Positions 24,701-35,512 are shown, counted from the stretch's first letter. The stretch: 64,000 nt of DNA from Plazaster borealis (GCA_021014325.1 CM037461.1:893501-957500); one strand, 5' to 3'. Translations and numbers: made by a program. Notes: a model not told the origin generated them from the letters alone.

Positions 24701-25454
24701 TCGTGGGTTTTCTTTCCTTGAGGAACAGACTCAACTCCCTATTACATCCATTAATGTATTGTTCCCGAAGTAGTAAGTCTGATAATGCTTCGTATGACCG
24801 TTTAATGTTAGCTAAATCAACCCATCGCGTCATTAAATTATCTATTCTAACAGCAAACTGTGTTGGGGTCTCACCTGGTTCTGGTCTAGCTGTACGAAAT
24901 TTTAGTCTAAACCCATCTTCTGTCATCCTGTATCTCTTAAGGAGAGCAGTCTTGAGTACCTGATAATCTTCCGCTTCTTCTACATCTAGTCTAGCATACA
25001 CCTCTAGCGCCTTACCCTTCAACAAAGCACTTAAATTTATCGCCCAGTCTGTCGTTGGCCAGCCCTGACTAACTGCGTACCTTTCATATCGCTGTAAGTA
25101 TGCATCTACATCATCTCTAGAGTCATCAAAGGGTGGTAACTTAGGTGCACGAGCCTTCATCTTAGTGTTCCCTAGCTTACTTTCTGAACCTACACCATCT
25201 TCACTTACTTTCATCTCCTGTGTCTTGAGCTTCAACTCTAGCATTGTCATTTCCTGCCTACGGAACTCTAACTGGTAAGCCCTCTCATCCCTATCCAATC
25301 GTTCCTTCTCTGCTCTATCCTCATTCTGATGTGCCCACAAATCCCTCTCGCGTCTATCCTGTCTATCTCTCTCTTCCCTGACGAAGGACAGCAAGTCATC
25401 ACCACTCAACTCGAAGGACTTCTTTCCCAACTCGGTCAGCTCCTTCACATTCAT
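21732..25454 (-). CDS. Gypsy gag-protease-integrase-RT polyprotein, truncated in RT
   Basis: A single open frame of about 1240 codons from MNVKELTELGKK. Approximate residues: coiled, charged N-terminus 10-90; gag capsid-like region 100-290 (AINLSALLKGKALEVYARL); CCHC knuckle CYVCGKTGHIARNC near 322; aspartic protease SVLRDSGCSGVVV near 468; integrase H2C2 zinc motif 660-710; integrase catalytic core with D in VAIDIIGP, D in TDQGSQF and E in LVERFNG at 740-845; LTR-retrotransposon RT from about 1150 (YSSPVVLVGKKDG, FFTKIDLTKGYWQIPV). The frame stops being gypsy at PDGLYQM and reads on into the LINE. Integrase lies before RT, the Ty1/copia-like order of the Gmr1 group. The catalytic YxDD box and RNase H are lost, so it cannot move by itself. 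The ATG upstream at 25556 lies in leader sequence and is less likely. Confidence 0.85.
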
Positions 25455-25681
25455 GATGGCAAGCGCAATCTGGAAAATACAAAAAACTAACAGCGCACTA
25501 CGCAAAATGGTTAAACCAGGGTTCAGAGAGCAACAGAGCATCACATCAATAATCACAATAGAAATATTTACAACAAATCTTAAGACAAGCTTTTAGCTTT
25601 TAAAAATAAAAGATATTTACATGTTATCTGTCTTTCCTTGAAGTTTGTTCGTTTTCCTACAACTCCTTTTCTTTTTAGTAA

Positions 25682-25699
25682 ATTCCCGGACAAGCCCCA
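25682..25699 (-). other. Gypsy primer-binding site
   Basis: Four bases after the LTR end (CTTGACA) the minus strand reads TGGGGCTTGTCCGGGAAT. This resembles the complement of a tRNA-Pro 3' end (TGGGGGCTCGTCCGGGAT) with a few differences. Position and TGG start fit a primer-binding site; the exact tRNA is uncertain. Confidence 0.65.
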
Positions 25700-25702
25700 A
25701 AA

Positions 25703-26787
25703 TGTCAAGACTATCCGCTATTTGCGAATAATCGAGATGGGAAAAGGAACACTTCTCAAAGAAAATACAGAACAATTCTTTGGTTAAACTTCACTTATAT
25801 TATTATTAAAATCAACTTCATCTTTCAATTTGTGCACAATACTACAATCAGTCCAGTTGGAACTTGATAAAATTAATCCAAAATAACCATATTTCTTCTC
25901 AACCCACAAAACGTCAAAATCTTCAAATGTAAATCCTTGTTAGGGCCAACCGTACATAATACAAAAACAATGTATGTACAAATCAATTAATCGATTCGAA
26001 AAGTTCACAAAGCCGTTGTCACGTAAAATCCCTCTTCGAAGTTCTCGATTGTACAAATCGCTTCATCTGCTTCTGAGAATTCGTTGTCCCATAAAATCAC
26101 TCTTCAAAGTCATCCTTCAAATTCCGGCCTCTGCCGCTCCATCGGTGGCCTGTCAGTCGTGGCCCAAGAGTTCACTCTTCAATAATCTCCTGCACAGCCA
26201 TCTTGTGTACATTCACTAATTGGCCATAGCCTTTCTCCACAATGTAGCTCTTTTGCTCTCCACTCAGCCCGGTTTAAAATATCACCATAAAATGGTGTTG
26301 CACACAGCAAATAATTTAGATTGCCACACAGGCAAAACACACAGCTTTCTCAGGCTATGCTGGCCCTCTTGAGCCTTCCTTGTCAGCACACATTGCTATC
26401 ACAAACTTCAGCAGCCCACAGAGTGGGGGAAAAAGACGTCTTGCCTCAATGCTGTCTCATGGTGATCTGCTGGACTACGCCCCAAAACCTACATACCTCT
26501 TCCTTGCTATTTGCATAAGATCCTGCCTCACTTTCAAAACTTAAAGCCATAAGAATAAACTTGCATAAGTTACAGCCTTGCTATCTAGAACTCATTAAAC
26601 TCTAACTGAGAAAAGCTATGGCCCCTATTGTACTTTACATTCCACATGTCTATTATGGGACTCAACTGAAAGCACAAAACCAAAACTATGTTGCCCCATA
26701 CATTGGTGACCAGTATTCCAACTACTTCTACTGATGGAATTCAAGCTATTTACAGTAAATCACAATAAACTCAAATAAATCATGACA
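25703..26787 (-). repeat. Gypsy 5' LTR
   Basis: About 1085 bp with TG...CA ends (TGTCATG ... CTTGACA), next to the target duplication on one side and the primer-binding site on the other. It should hold the element's promoter and polyadenylation signals. There is no second LTR for comparison, so age cannot be estimated from LTR divergence. Confidence 0.75.
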
Positions 26788-28718
26788 ATAATAATGGGGG
26801 AGCCTATGAAATTATTTAAAATGATCTGCCCGGTAGGTTGGCTATATAGAACTTTAATCCATTTGATCAACCTCACGGGGATGCCAATTTTCTCCATAAT
26901 AGCAAACATATAGCCCCAATTAATCCTATCAAAAGCCTTTTCTTGATCGATGTTAACAATGGCAGCTTCAATCATTTCCCAATTAGCATAATCTACAATA
27001 TCCCGAATAATCATAAGATTGTCTTGAATTTTCCTGTTTAAAACACCGTAAGTTTGTTCTTCACCAATAAGAGACGGCATAGCATGCTTTAGTTTGTTCG
27101 TAATAGCTTTAGACAATATTTTGTAATCAACAGACAGGAGACTGATAGGCCTCCAATTTTTAAGTTCGTATCTGTTCCCAGAATTTTTGTAAATAAGTCT
27201 AATGAGGGCCGAATTCATAAACTTACTTAGACGACCCTTGTTAAAACCATAATTGAAAACTTCTAAAATATCAGTCTCGAGAATATCCCAGAATGTTTGG
27301 TAAAACTCGACGGTTAATCCATCAATGCCCGGAGATTTATTCTTATTCATTTGAGATCAATAGCGGTAATGTTCTCTTCGAGATTACTCATTATATCATC
27401 AGGAATTGTTTTCTTTTCAATGTTAGACATAATGTCCTTCATGCAAGAAGGGGAAATATCCTCAGATTTGTACAAGTCACTGTAAAACGAATTAGCATAA
27501 CTCATCATAGTATTAGGTTGGTCATAGTAGTTCCCTTCGGGAGTGATAAGCTTATCAATTTTATTATTTTGAATTTGTTGTTTTTCAAGGTGCAAAAAGA
27601 ATTTTGAGGCCTTTTCCCCTTCATCCTTAAAGGTATTACGGATTCTAACTTTAGCTTTCTTCCACTCCTCGACTTCATATTCTTTAAGCTGAGCCTCAAT
27701 GTGCTTTAGGGTCTGAGCATCAATGGGGATTTTTTTAATTGTATTGTTATATTGTTTTTCAAGATCCCGATACTTTTGTTTCTTAGTAAATGATTGATCT
27801 CTACCAAAATCCCGAATTATTTCTTTAATTCTAAATTTACCTTTTTCCCACCAGTTGAGAAGACACTTATAGTTATTTTTTTTAATTTTCCAGAAAGTCC
27901 AGAAGGTTCTTATTCTAAATTCACAATCATTGTTCACCAGGTGTTCATTATTACATATCCACCTCCCTTGACCATAAGGAGAGTTAATATTGTTTAATCT
28001 CATACAAATAACATGATGATCGCATAAACCGTACGGGTTGTTTGAAACATCTCCCATAATATTAAGCATATTGGAAGAAACAAAAATGTAATCAATTCTA
28101 CTAGGTTGTTTGGTTACTCTGTGAACATGAGAAAACCCTTCTTGTTCTGGGTGGACAGTACGCCAAGTATCGATGAGGTCTTTTTCGTTTAAGACATTTT
28201 TAAGAATAATTTTACTCGATTCCCTCAGATGAGTATTGTCAATATTACAATTAAAATCGCCCCCAATGATCCAATTATTGTAACCAATAATGCGATCTGA
28301 AAGACCATCGAAAAAAATATATTCTTTCCTTGGGTTGGTTGGGTGCATACACAGAAGCAACATTGTATGTATTGTTATTCCATTTTAAATCCCCTTTTAT
28401 CCATCTGCCTTCATTATCAGACTCAATATTATTAATATCAATACCAGATTTTTCTGAGGTAAGTATGGCTACTCCCCTAGACTGGCGATTTCCGTGATTA
28501 AAATGCATTTTCCCTTTCCATTCATCGCACCAGTATAATTCGTCAGTATATTCGCTGTGGGTTTCTTGGAGTAAAACCAAACTAAATTTACGTCTGTAAA
28601 GGTAGTCGAATAAAACGTTTCTTTTCATATCATTTCTCAAACCATTGACATTAAATGTAGCTACAGATAAAGACGACATTATTAAAAGGATGATAAATAA
28701 CTCTTTCATTATAAACAT
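26788..28718 (-). pseudogene. LINE ORF2, 5' part: AP endonuclease and RT fingers
   Basis: The endonuclease starts SSLSVATFNVNGLRND and keeps LLQETHSEY, SVYAPN, IIGGDFNCNID, SRIDYIFVS and CDHHV, the residues expected of an APE-type nuclease. RT follows with MNKNKSPGIDGLTVEFY, NWRPISLLSVDYKILSK and QEKAFDRINWGYM. Frameshifts lie near 28310 (an A run) and 27348 (ATGA overlap). The frame ends at the gypsy insertion. APE type, RT motifs and the C-terminal CCHC place it near Tx1/L1. Confidence 0.85.
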
Positions 28719-28860
28719 CTAGAGAGAAAAACCTTCAGTATGGCCTTAAGTATTTCTACCTCTTCCACGTCCTCTGTTGCTAGTTGGTGGACTTCTGGGA
28801 GTTGGATCCTGATTCGACTGTCTCTGTTGTTCTGCCACCCCTGTTCCGGATCCTCTCTTT

Positions 28861-29289
28861 TTCCTCATTCGTTTTATGTTTTATTTATTTATTTTTTTGT
28901 GTATTTGTGTATTTGTGTATTTTTCATAAAAAAATTGTTAGGGGGGGGGGGGGCTTGGTCAACAAAGTTTCATAATGTGGAATACTTTAGAAAAAGTAGG
29001 CTAACGTGTATCCGCCGATACACATGGATAGTCCTACTTAGTTTACAGTATTGGAATGTATTGTTGCGTTGCTATTACACGTCCCAGCTGCAAACTCATT
29101 TCTGCAGTGAACTTTCTAACAAATATGTTACGTATTTTAATGATTATCATCGCCTGCACTTAGCTCTGGAGTTGAGGGTTGGTTCTGAGGTATGCAATTA
29201 AAGGTGGCCTACCAACGGGACGGGGGGGGGGGAGGAGTGGTGAAGGGTTGAACAAACGGTATGGCCTATTTAAAGCTTCTGATTTGATT
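28861..29289. other. Intergenic stretch with long G runs
   Basis: Contains a T-rich run near 28879-28920, a run of about 14 G near 28940 and another of about 11 G near 29222. No gene recognised. Confidence 0.45.
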
Positions 29290-29635
29290 ATTCAGTTTTA
29301 TGAAGTGTCCGTTACAATTGTTTCACACACAAAACTAAAGCCCAAATGCACCTGTATGTCACAAAGTTTTGATAATTTGTATGACGTGTCGATTATTAGA
29401 CAAATGAAGAGGACTCAAGGAGGTTTGCAAGTGTTAGCGCCCTCTTTTAGCTGTGGAATACCATTTGGGATTAATTGTGGGCAAACAACTCTTGTAGTAA
29501 GTGTGTGACTATTCAATAACATGTTATGCGGTTAGCTTAGTACAGGCATTACGTGCATGATCCCGAGTCTGTCGGTGCAGCTTTATAGAGCCCATTATAT
29601 AAGGAGCAATTGACGTCTGCTACTCAGCTTTATCT
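29290..29635 (+). repeat. Duplicate of the kringle-gene promoter region
   Basis: Matches 32110-32555 with moderate divergence, including gttagcgccctctttt, gattaattgtgggcaaac, actattcaataacatgttat and the TATA region cattatataaggagcaattg. It lacks the 120-bp palindromic insert present in the other copy. Immediately after the TATA segment the sequence switches to a copy of the lectin exon 1. Confidence 0.75.
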
Positions 29636-30190
29636 ACCACAGCCTGGCTTATACTACACAGGGCTGATACCACAGCAGCTGTTAACCCTGCGTGTCAGCA
29701 TAAAAAAAAAACTCACACACTAACACCAACAGGTACTTTTTAAGTGTACGTTTTTATATTGCGTGTAATACATGTTTTTGGAGAACACAATCACGTTTAA
29801 ATTGCCCAAACTATTAGATATAGACCCTTGTGACTAAATAAAACAAATTCAAGGAAAATTTCCTTTGAGATCAGCCCACATGAGTCTCTAAACCATTTGT
29901 TTGAATGAAACCCTGAGTCAGCAAAAACATAATAATTTCGTACATTTCTTACATTTCTCAAGGGAATACCGGGAGAACTGGTCATTGGTGGAATTTTTTT
30001 GGTGTGAAAACAACCCCGATGGTAAAAAGACAATTGCATGCTATTTGGCTAGGTGTAGTTGAGGAACCTGAAAATATTTAGATAAATAAATAAAAAATGG
30101 CTGAGTAATGACTTTTTAATTAAAAACAGACACTTAAAAAGTACCTGATGGCACTCCGACATTTAAACAGAACTGAATGAAGCCCATCTT
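29636..30190 (-). pseudogene. Broken copy of the lectin signal-peptide exon
   Basis: 29636-29685 matches 17066-17115 and 30163-30190 matches 17112-17140, both in signal-peptide coding sequence. The two parts are separated by a TTAA-flanked insertion (29686-30162). The first part also stops short of the lectin domain. It cannot encode the lectin half and is a rearranged relic. Confidence 0.7.
29686..30162. mobile_element. TTAA-flanked TIR insertion
   Basis: Flanked by TTAA at 29682-29685 and 30163-30166, where the intact paralogue at 17112 has one TTAA. An inner inverted pair, CAGGTACTTTTTAAGTGT at 29730-29747 and its complement at 30130-30147, gives TIR-like ends. The target choice fits piggyBac-type transposition; no transposase is encoded. 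Confidence 0.65.
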
Positions 30191-30590
30191 GCTAGTTGCA
30201 GTACTTGATGTATGATAGCGGTAACAAACAGACAATGTTGTAACCCTTCAAGACTCGCTTTTGTAACAAAGTGGCTTTTTTTCTAATACTATACAACAGC
30301 CCCTGTCCACTTACTATTGCAACAAAATGACATAATAACTCAAATGAGCACAGATCGTTACACAAACCGTGCGAAGATGGTCACGGTGAGTATAATTTGT
30401 CTAGAATACAAAGTGTTTAAGAATATATTGATTGCAATTAAGTACAAGGGAATCTGTTACTTTGATCCAGTCCATCAAAACAGCGTTGATATTGAAGCGA
30501 GGAGGCAATAAAGAAACAATTATGCACAAGGCCATTATATATTTTGCGAGGAAAAGGTGATAGGTTTCACTGTATGGAGCTCTGACAGTA
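30191..30590. repeat. Duplicate of the lectin gene 5' flank
   Basis: Continues the match to 17138-17515 (for example gtttaagaatatattgatt and gcgaggaaaaggtgataggt) and ends near tttttgaga. Confidence 0.7.
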
Positions 30591-30761
30591 CCATCCACTT
30601 TTTGAGATCTAGAGATAGTTTTGTCTTAGCAATACAGCAATATATTAATGACAACAGAGGTAATTTTCTAGGGATAGCCTATTTTCTTTATACAGCCCTC
30701 TGCTGGTTGATGTGTATTATTGTTGATTAGACTAGCCTTAGCGACGACCAGTAGTGGGACG

Positions 30762-31147
30762 TTAGCCTGAACATCTGACGTCACACTTCAAGGCTCGTGA
30801 ATAACGCTATATACCTGCCTGACCGGATGTTGTCAGATGTACCTTTGACCTTGCATTCATTTCACACGGAGATTCGCAGTCAAATCACACATACATATGT
30901 ACACATAGTGAATACAACAACACTTTATTATGTACAAACATTATGCACACGTTGCATGTGCACATGACCGAAAGTGCAAGCTGACAAACTACATCACCTC
31001 CTACCAATCATAACGCAGATAATATATTTGGAAAGATGACGTCACTGCACGTTTATCCAATGAAGTCATTGTATCCAATGAAATCACTCAGCCTGTAAGA
31101 CCAGTGCGTGTCTTATCATTGTAGATAAAGACAGGGGACCAGTCTAG
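30762..31147 (-). repeat. 386-bp dispersed repeat, copy 1
   Basis: Reverse complement of 58308-58685. Shared phrases include gacctttgtctttatc-type ends, gtttgtcagcttgcactttc, gcataatgtttgtacatg and cctgaacatctgacgtca. No ORF. Confidence 0.7.
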
Positions 31148-32109
31148 TTGGACATTATCCAAAAAGGCTAGCTGCCTCGTTCCCGGACTGCAGGGCTGAC
31201 CTTTATGCAAATTGCTTGTATGGATCTCGGACCAATTAGGTTCGAATGTGGATCAAGCAAAAGTGACAGTTTATTTCACGCAAAGGCGGGAAGACTCATT
31301 TGGGTACAGCTTTCAGTACTGGTTTGATACATAAAAGTTCGATTTTTGTTTTGTTCTTTGCATTTGTACGTTTTATAAATTCCAACGTTGGTGTTTGCAA
31401 CATGCCGTAACTCTGTTGTCAGTCATCGGACATGGCTATTAGAGTTAAGTCTTAGTTCTTCCAAGAGAGCTGCGTTATTGCCACTGCTAGTGCTACACTC
31501 TCTGGGATTTATAACTTTATACACGGTCGTTGTTCAACAAGCTAAACAAATAAGAAAGAACACTCTGTCCACTTATACTTTTGATATTTTATATTATTAA
31601 TATTATTGTTTTCTTCATTTTTAGATATCTATTTTATGTTTTAGATGTTCGGGCTTCAGCTAAAACCCGCCTGGGTTTTGTGTTATTCTTTATTTATTTG
31701 AGTTAGATTTAACTATCATTTATTTATTTATTTGTTTTGTTTATTTATTTATTTATTTAAATTATTATTATTATTTATTTATTGTTTATATTTATTTTGT
31801 TTAGAGGGCACTTTCTTGTGCTTGTTGTATGTACGGTCGCTTTATATATTTGTGAAATTGTTGTCTTCTTATTTGATTTATTTTGTTTTTAAAAATGCTA
31901 TTTAAAAAGATGGCCCGGTGAAGATCGTTTATTTGATATGGATTCCTTGTGTAAATGAAGCTGTTAGTATTGTTGTTATTAGTGTTATCATTTGATTGAA
32001 ACTAGTTGGAACCCTACCGTTTTATAATTCTCTTACATTTTTCCTGATGATAATACACACAGTCTATGTAAAGCTACTTTTTAAATGATGCAGTTTCATG
32101 AAGTTTCCG
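31148..32109. other. Intergenic AT-rich stretch
   Basis: Low-complexity ttattta repeats at about 31690-31795. Nothing else recognised. Confidence 0.45.
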
Positions 32110-32560
32110 ATACATTTATAATTATTTCTGATTTCACACACAAAAATAAAGCTTAATGCACCTATATGTCACACAATTTTTATGACGTTTCGATTATTAA
32201 ATGAGAGAAGAAGAATCAAAAGGGTTTTCAGGTGTTAGCGCCCTCTTTTGGCTGTGGAATACCATTCGGGATTAATTGTGGGCAAACATTTCTTGTAGTA
32301 AGTCTGTGACTATTCAATAACATGTTATGCGGTAAGCTTATAGGCCGCATCCGAATTGGTGCCTACAGCTACGGCTAGGGCTGTTGCTAAGGACGTCCCA
32401 TTCTTCAACGCATGATGAGGCGGAAATCTAGCCGTAGCTGTAGCTGCTAATTCGGACACAGCCTTAGTTCAAACATTACGTGCATGATCCCAAGTATCTC
32501 GGTGCAGCTTTATAGAGCCCATTATATAAGGAGCAATTGACGTCTGCTACTCACATATTC
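32110..32560 (+). promoter_or_regulatory. Promoter region of the kringle/PAN gene
   Basis: A TATA-like cattatataagga lies at 32519-32531, about 140 bp before the chosen ATG. The whole block is conserved in the duplicate at 29290-29635, which supports its treatment as a unit. A 122-bp palindromic element has inserted at 32343-32464. Confidence 0.5.
32343..32464. repeat. Palindromic MITE inside the promoter
   Basis: Arms of about 35 bp (ggccgcatccgaatt ... tacagctacggct and the complement ending ttcggacacagcc) surround a 50-bp centre. The duplicate promoter at 29.5 kb lacks it, so it is an insertion. Short TA/TTA flanks are compatible with a small target duplication. Confidence 0.75.
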
Positions 32561-32671
32561 TGACGAATCTTTGTGCATGTAGCAAGCTGTTTTTAACGCT
32601 GGTTACTTTCTTTTAAAGTGGCGATGACTATTGTTTCGTTACTAGAATTGCCAAATTCGCCGACTTACAGC

Positions 32672-32783
32672 ATGCAACAGAAGAGCATCAGCAAACCTTA
32701 TTGTCAAGGTGGAGGAAAGTTGGTTGTTCTTCTTGGCTTCCTTTTTGTAACATCGTGGATTTCGGATTATGTTTCTGCAGAAG
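32672..32783 (+). CDS. Exon 1: signal peptide
   Basis: MQQKSISKPYCQGGGK is followed by a hydrophobic core LVVLLGFLFVTSWI and SDYVSA, a plausible cleavage site, then E and a split Gly codon at donor G|gtattt. The frame is also open to an ATG at 32624, which would add 16 residues before this methionine; I prefer 32672 because it places the hydrophobic core nearer the N-terminus. The donor is a weaker match (gtattt) than those of the other exons. Confidence 0.6.
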
Positions 32784-32830
32784 GTATTTCTCTCTTTTAA
32801 TTAACATTATCTTTGCGCTGCAGATCTTAA

Positions 32831-33190
32831 AGGCACTGAACACGTTTGGTAATGACTCTGAAAATGAATGCAACACAAACTTTCTTGGTTAGAAGTACAG
32901 CAGCTTTGGATAGTATAATGAATTTTGAGAAATGTTTTACTTTGAAGTTCTGCGGTTTAGGAAACAAATGTCACTTTTTATCCCACAAAATTTGAATCTG
33001 AGAAGGGTGTATTCCAATCCAGATTATTCTTCCTGCGTGGACATAACCGCTCATGATTTTCGGCAATATCTCAAAAACGCTACCCCCTTTTGAAATGAAA
33101 TTTTTACAGGTTAGTTATATGCTGTATATCTACAAATAAATATGGCTGAAACAAACAGTGGGTTCCAATTACCAAACGTTTAATTTACCT
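32831..33190. repeat. TTAA-flanked MITE, copy A
   Basis: Flanked by TTAA at 32827-32830 and 33191-33194. Ends read aggcactgaacacgtttggt and ...accaaacg...acct. Internal sequence (ttcctgcgtggacata) is shared with copy E at 49397. Confidence 0.75.
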
Positions 33191-33504
33191 TTAAAACACA
33201 TTATATAAAACTGTCGTTAAATTTATTCTGAAGTTCATGCAGTGTTTGTACTTTACAAAATGTTGTGTCGTAAAGGCTCTCAACTCGTAGATACGGCGGA
33301 CATTGTTATCGTCATGTTAAAGTGAATTATCTAAACAAAAACTTGCTCGAACAAAACATGGTGTAGTTTTTCCCTTTTCCGATTACATTTTTGTTCATAT
33401 TCTGATAATTAACACAAATATGGTTTTCCCCTAAAGCTGTGTTCACATTGGACCCTTTTTCCCAGCTTTATTTATTTGTGAACTCGCATAGGCTTACACA
33501 TGTC

Positions 33505-33885
33505 CATACGTTGCCTTGGATCGGGCGAGTTGGTCTATGAAAAGCGTTTGTAACCGTTTGTTATAAAATGCATTATGGTTAGAAATATGTTTTAAAAGTA
33601 GAATATAATGATCCACACAAATATGCCTAAAAAATGTGGTGGTTTTCCTTTTACACCGTGAACTAACACGGTCCGCCATTTTGTAGAGTCACATTTTTAA
33701 CTCCACAAAATGGCGGACCGTTTTAGTTCGCAAAGTAAAAGGAAAACCACACAATTTCGAGGCATTATTAGTATGGATCATTGTATTCTACTTTTAAAAC
33801 ATCTCTCTAGCAATATGCATGTTATAACAAACGGTTACAAACGCTTTTCATAGACCAACTCGCCCGATCCAAGGCAACGTGTCCC
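33505..33885. repeat. Long foldback element, arms about 190 bp
   Basis: The left arm acgttgccttggatcgggcg ... aaaatggcgg-type centre is mirrored by the right arm ending cgcccgatccaaggcaacgt, with the turn near 33694. Arms are roughly 90 percent alike by eye. RNA across it would form a long hairpin. Confidence 0.8.
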
Positions 33886-34053
33886 TTTAAGCATTAATGA
33901 ACAATGCAGTACAATGTAAATTATCAATATTATTAACTGAGTAAATTTTTATTATTTTGTGTACCATTTATTTTGTGCTTATTTAAAACTGAATTTCTAA
34001 ATAATGACGAAGTTAAGGGACAGCTATATCTGTGGTACACAATGAGTTTTTAA

Positions 34054-34418
34054 AGGCACTGAACACGTTTGGAAATTGTCAAAGACCAGTGTTCTCACTT
34101 GGTGTATCCCAACATATGCATAAAATATTAAGCCTGTGAAAATTTGGGCTCAATAATTGGTCATCGAAGTTGCAAGAAAATGATGAAAGAAAAAACACCC
34201 TTGTTGTACAAAATGTTGTGCTTTCAGATAGGATTAAAAACTTCTTGCAAGAAGTTGTTATTATTTTAGTGAGAAATTACCTCTTTCTCAAAAACTACGT
34301 TACTTCAGAGGGAGTCGTTTCCTACAATGTTTTATACTATCAACAGCTCTCTGTTACTTGTTACCAATTACGTTTTTATGCTAATGTTTTGAGTCATTAC
34401 CAAACGTGTAAGATACCT
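34054..34418. repeat. TTAA-flanked MITE, copy B
   Basis: Flanked by TTAA at 34050-34053 and 34419-34422, with inverted ends aggcactgaacacgtttgg / ccaaacgtgtaagatacct. Closest to copies D and F, which run in the opposite sense (ggagtcgtttc versus gaaacgactcc). Confidence 0.8.
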
Positions 34419-34742
34419 TTAAGAAGATAGTCTGTTTGACCAACAAATAAACCATGTATCTACTTGACATTCTACGGACAGATTTGAATGCTCGTCAGTT
34501 GTTCCTGTAAACCCACAACGATATTCTATGGCTTCGTGGTGTAGCTGGTGATCGATTGTCCTGAAATACTTTGTGTAGTAGAGACAGATGGGATAAGCAT
34601 GTACATGTATTTTTTTTATTTTATGTTCCTTTATCATTCTCATTAATTCAGTGTTCACTCGCTGATACTGTTCCTGTATATAGTTTATATATTTATGTAA
34701 TAAATTCAGAATATGAGTTAAACAAACTCTGGCATATCTCTC

Positions 34743-34786
34743 TTCTGGACAGACTGTTTCGTACCATAAGGCACTCATCAGCAGAA
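34743..34786 (-). ncRNA. Hammerhead ribozyme, inverted copy
   Basis: On the minus strand the same 44-nt motif as 37906-37949: stem I TTCTG/CAGAA, core CTGATGA, stem II, GAAA and the GTC cleavage triplet. It lies in the inverted 3' fragment of the Penelope-like element. Confidence 0.75.
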
Positions 34787-35512
34787 TGACGAAATTAGAA
34801 TACAAGTAGCATCTTACCTTATTTCGAATTATAAAGCGCGCGCAAGCGTGACGCGTGCTACGTCATTGAAGTTAGTACGCGTTTACGTCACTGAAGTAAG
34901 AACACATCTGTCTCGATGCCGGCACTTTGAGACGATTTCGCTTTTCTTATTCAGTGTACCTAGGTCTGGCCTACAAATGATTATGTACTTCTCTGCTATA
35001 CACAAATTACATCTCTTGTTTACGTTAGAGTATGGCAGTGCTTTGTGAACAATGTCCCATCTAATTTCATAGTCTTTCCCCTCGTCTTTTAAGTCCCATA
35101 TATGTTTACTTAGCTCTGTTTGTGCCCTCATGCTATCGGATCTGAATGACCTCTTGTGGTTCGCCAGTCTCGCCTTGAAGGTTGTGGACGTCAGCCCGAC
35201 GTATGCCTCCTTCCTGCCTTCGCTCGTGACGGTGGCTCGGTACTATGAAATTAGATGGGACATTGTTCACAAAGCGTAAACAAGAGATGTAATTTGTGTA
35301 TAGCAGAGAAGTACATAATCATTTGTAGGCCAGACCTAGGTACACTGAATAAGAAAAGCGAAATCGTCTCAAAGTGCCGGCATCGAGACAGATGTGTTCT
35401 TACTTCAGTGACGTAAACGCGTACTAACTTCAATGACGTAGCACGCGTCACGCTTGCGCGCGCTTTATAATTCGAAATAAGGTAAGATGCTACTTGTATT
35501 CTAATTTCGTCA

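Larger units (their letters stand above)
21732..26787 (-). mobile_element. Gmr1-like Ty3/gypsy retrotransposon, 3'-deleted
   Basis: The element starts TGTCATG (minus strand, 26787) and ends CTTGACA (21732). It is flanked by identical 5-bp target copies ATTAT (26792-26788 and 21731-21727). Removing it restores the LINE frame across motif B, which proves insertion into the LINE. It has a full 5' LTR, a primer-binding site and one open gag-pol frame, but everything from mid-RT to the last 7 nt of the 3' LTR is missing. Confidence 0.9.
19694..28860 (-). mobile_element. Tx1/L1-like LINE, 5'-truncated, split by a gypsy insertion
   Basis: In minus-strand order: tail of ORF1 (a GRGRGR-type basic end, about 28860-28735), ORF2 with AP endonuclease and the start of RT (28718-26788), the gypsy element (26787-21732), the rest of RT and the C-terminal CCHC region (21731-19856), then a 3' UTR to about 19694. 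The UTR matches the second copy at 46842-46990. Several frameshifts show the LINE was already dead or decaying. Confidence 0.8.

Noticed and set aside
21042..25556. A single host gene of 1504 codons
   Set aside because: It has target duplications, LTR, primer-binding site and a sharp switch from gypsy to LINE at 21732, so it is a read-through of two elements.
17279..30511. A 55-60-codon plus-strand ORF (TDRYTNRAKMV...DIEARRQ) open in both duplicated copies at 17.3 and 30.3 kb
   Set aside because: Between the copies I count about six replacement and three silent changes, no sign of protein-level constraint. It lies in the 5' flank of the lectin gene and has no known domain.
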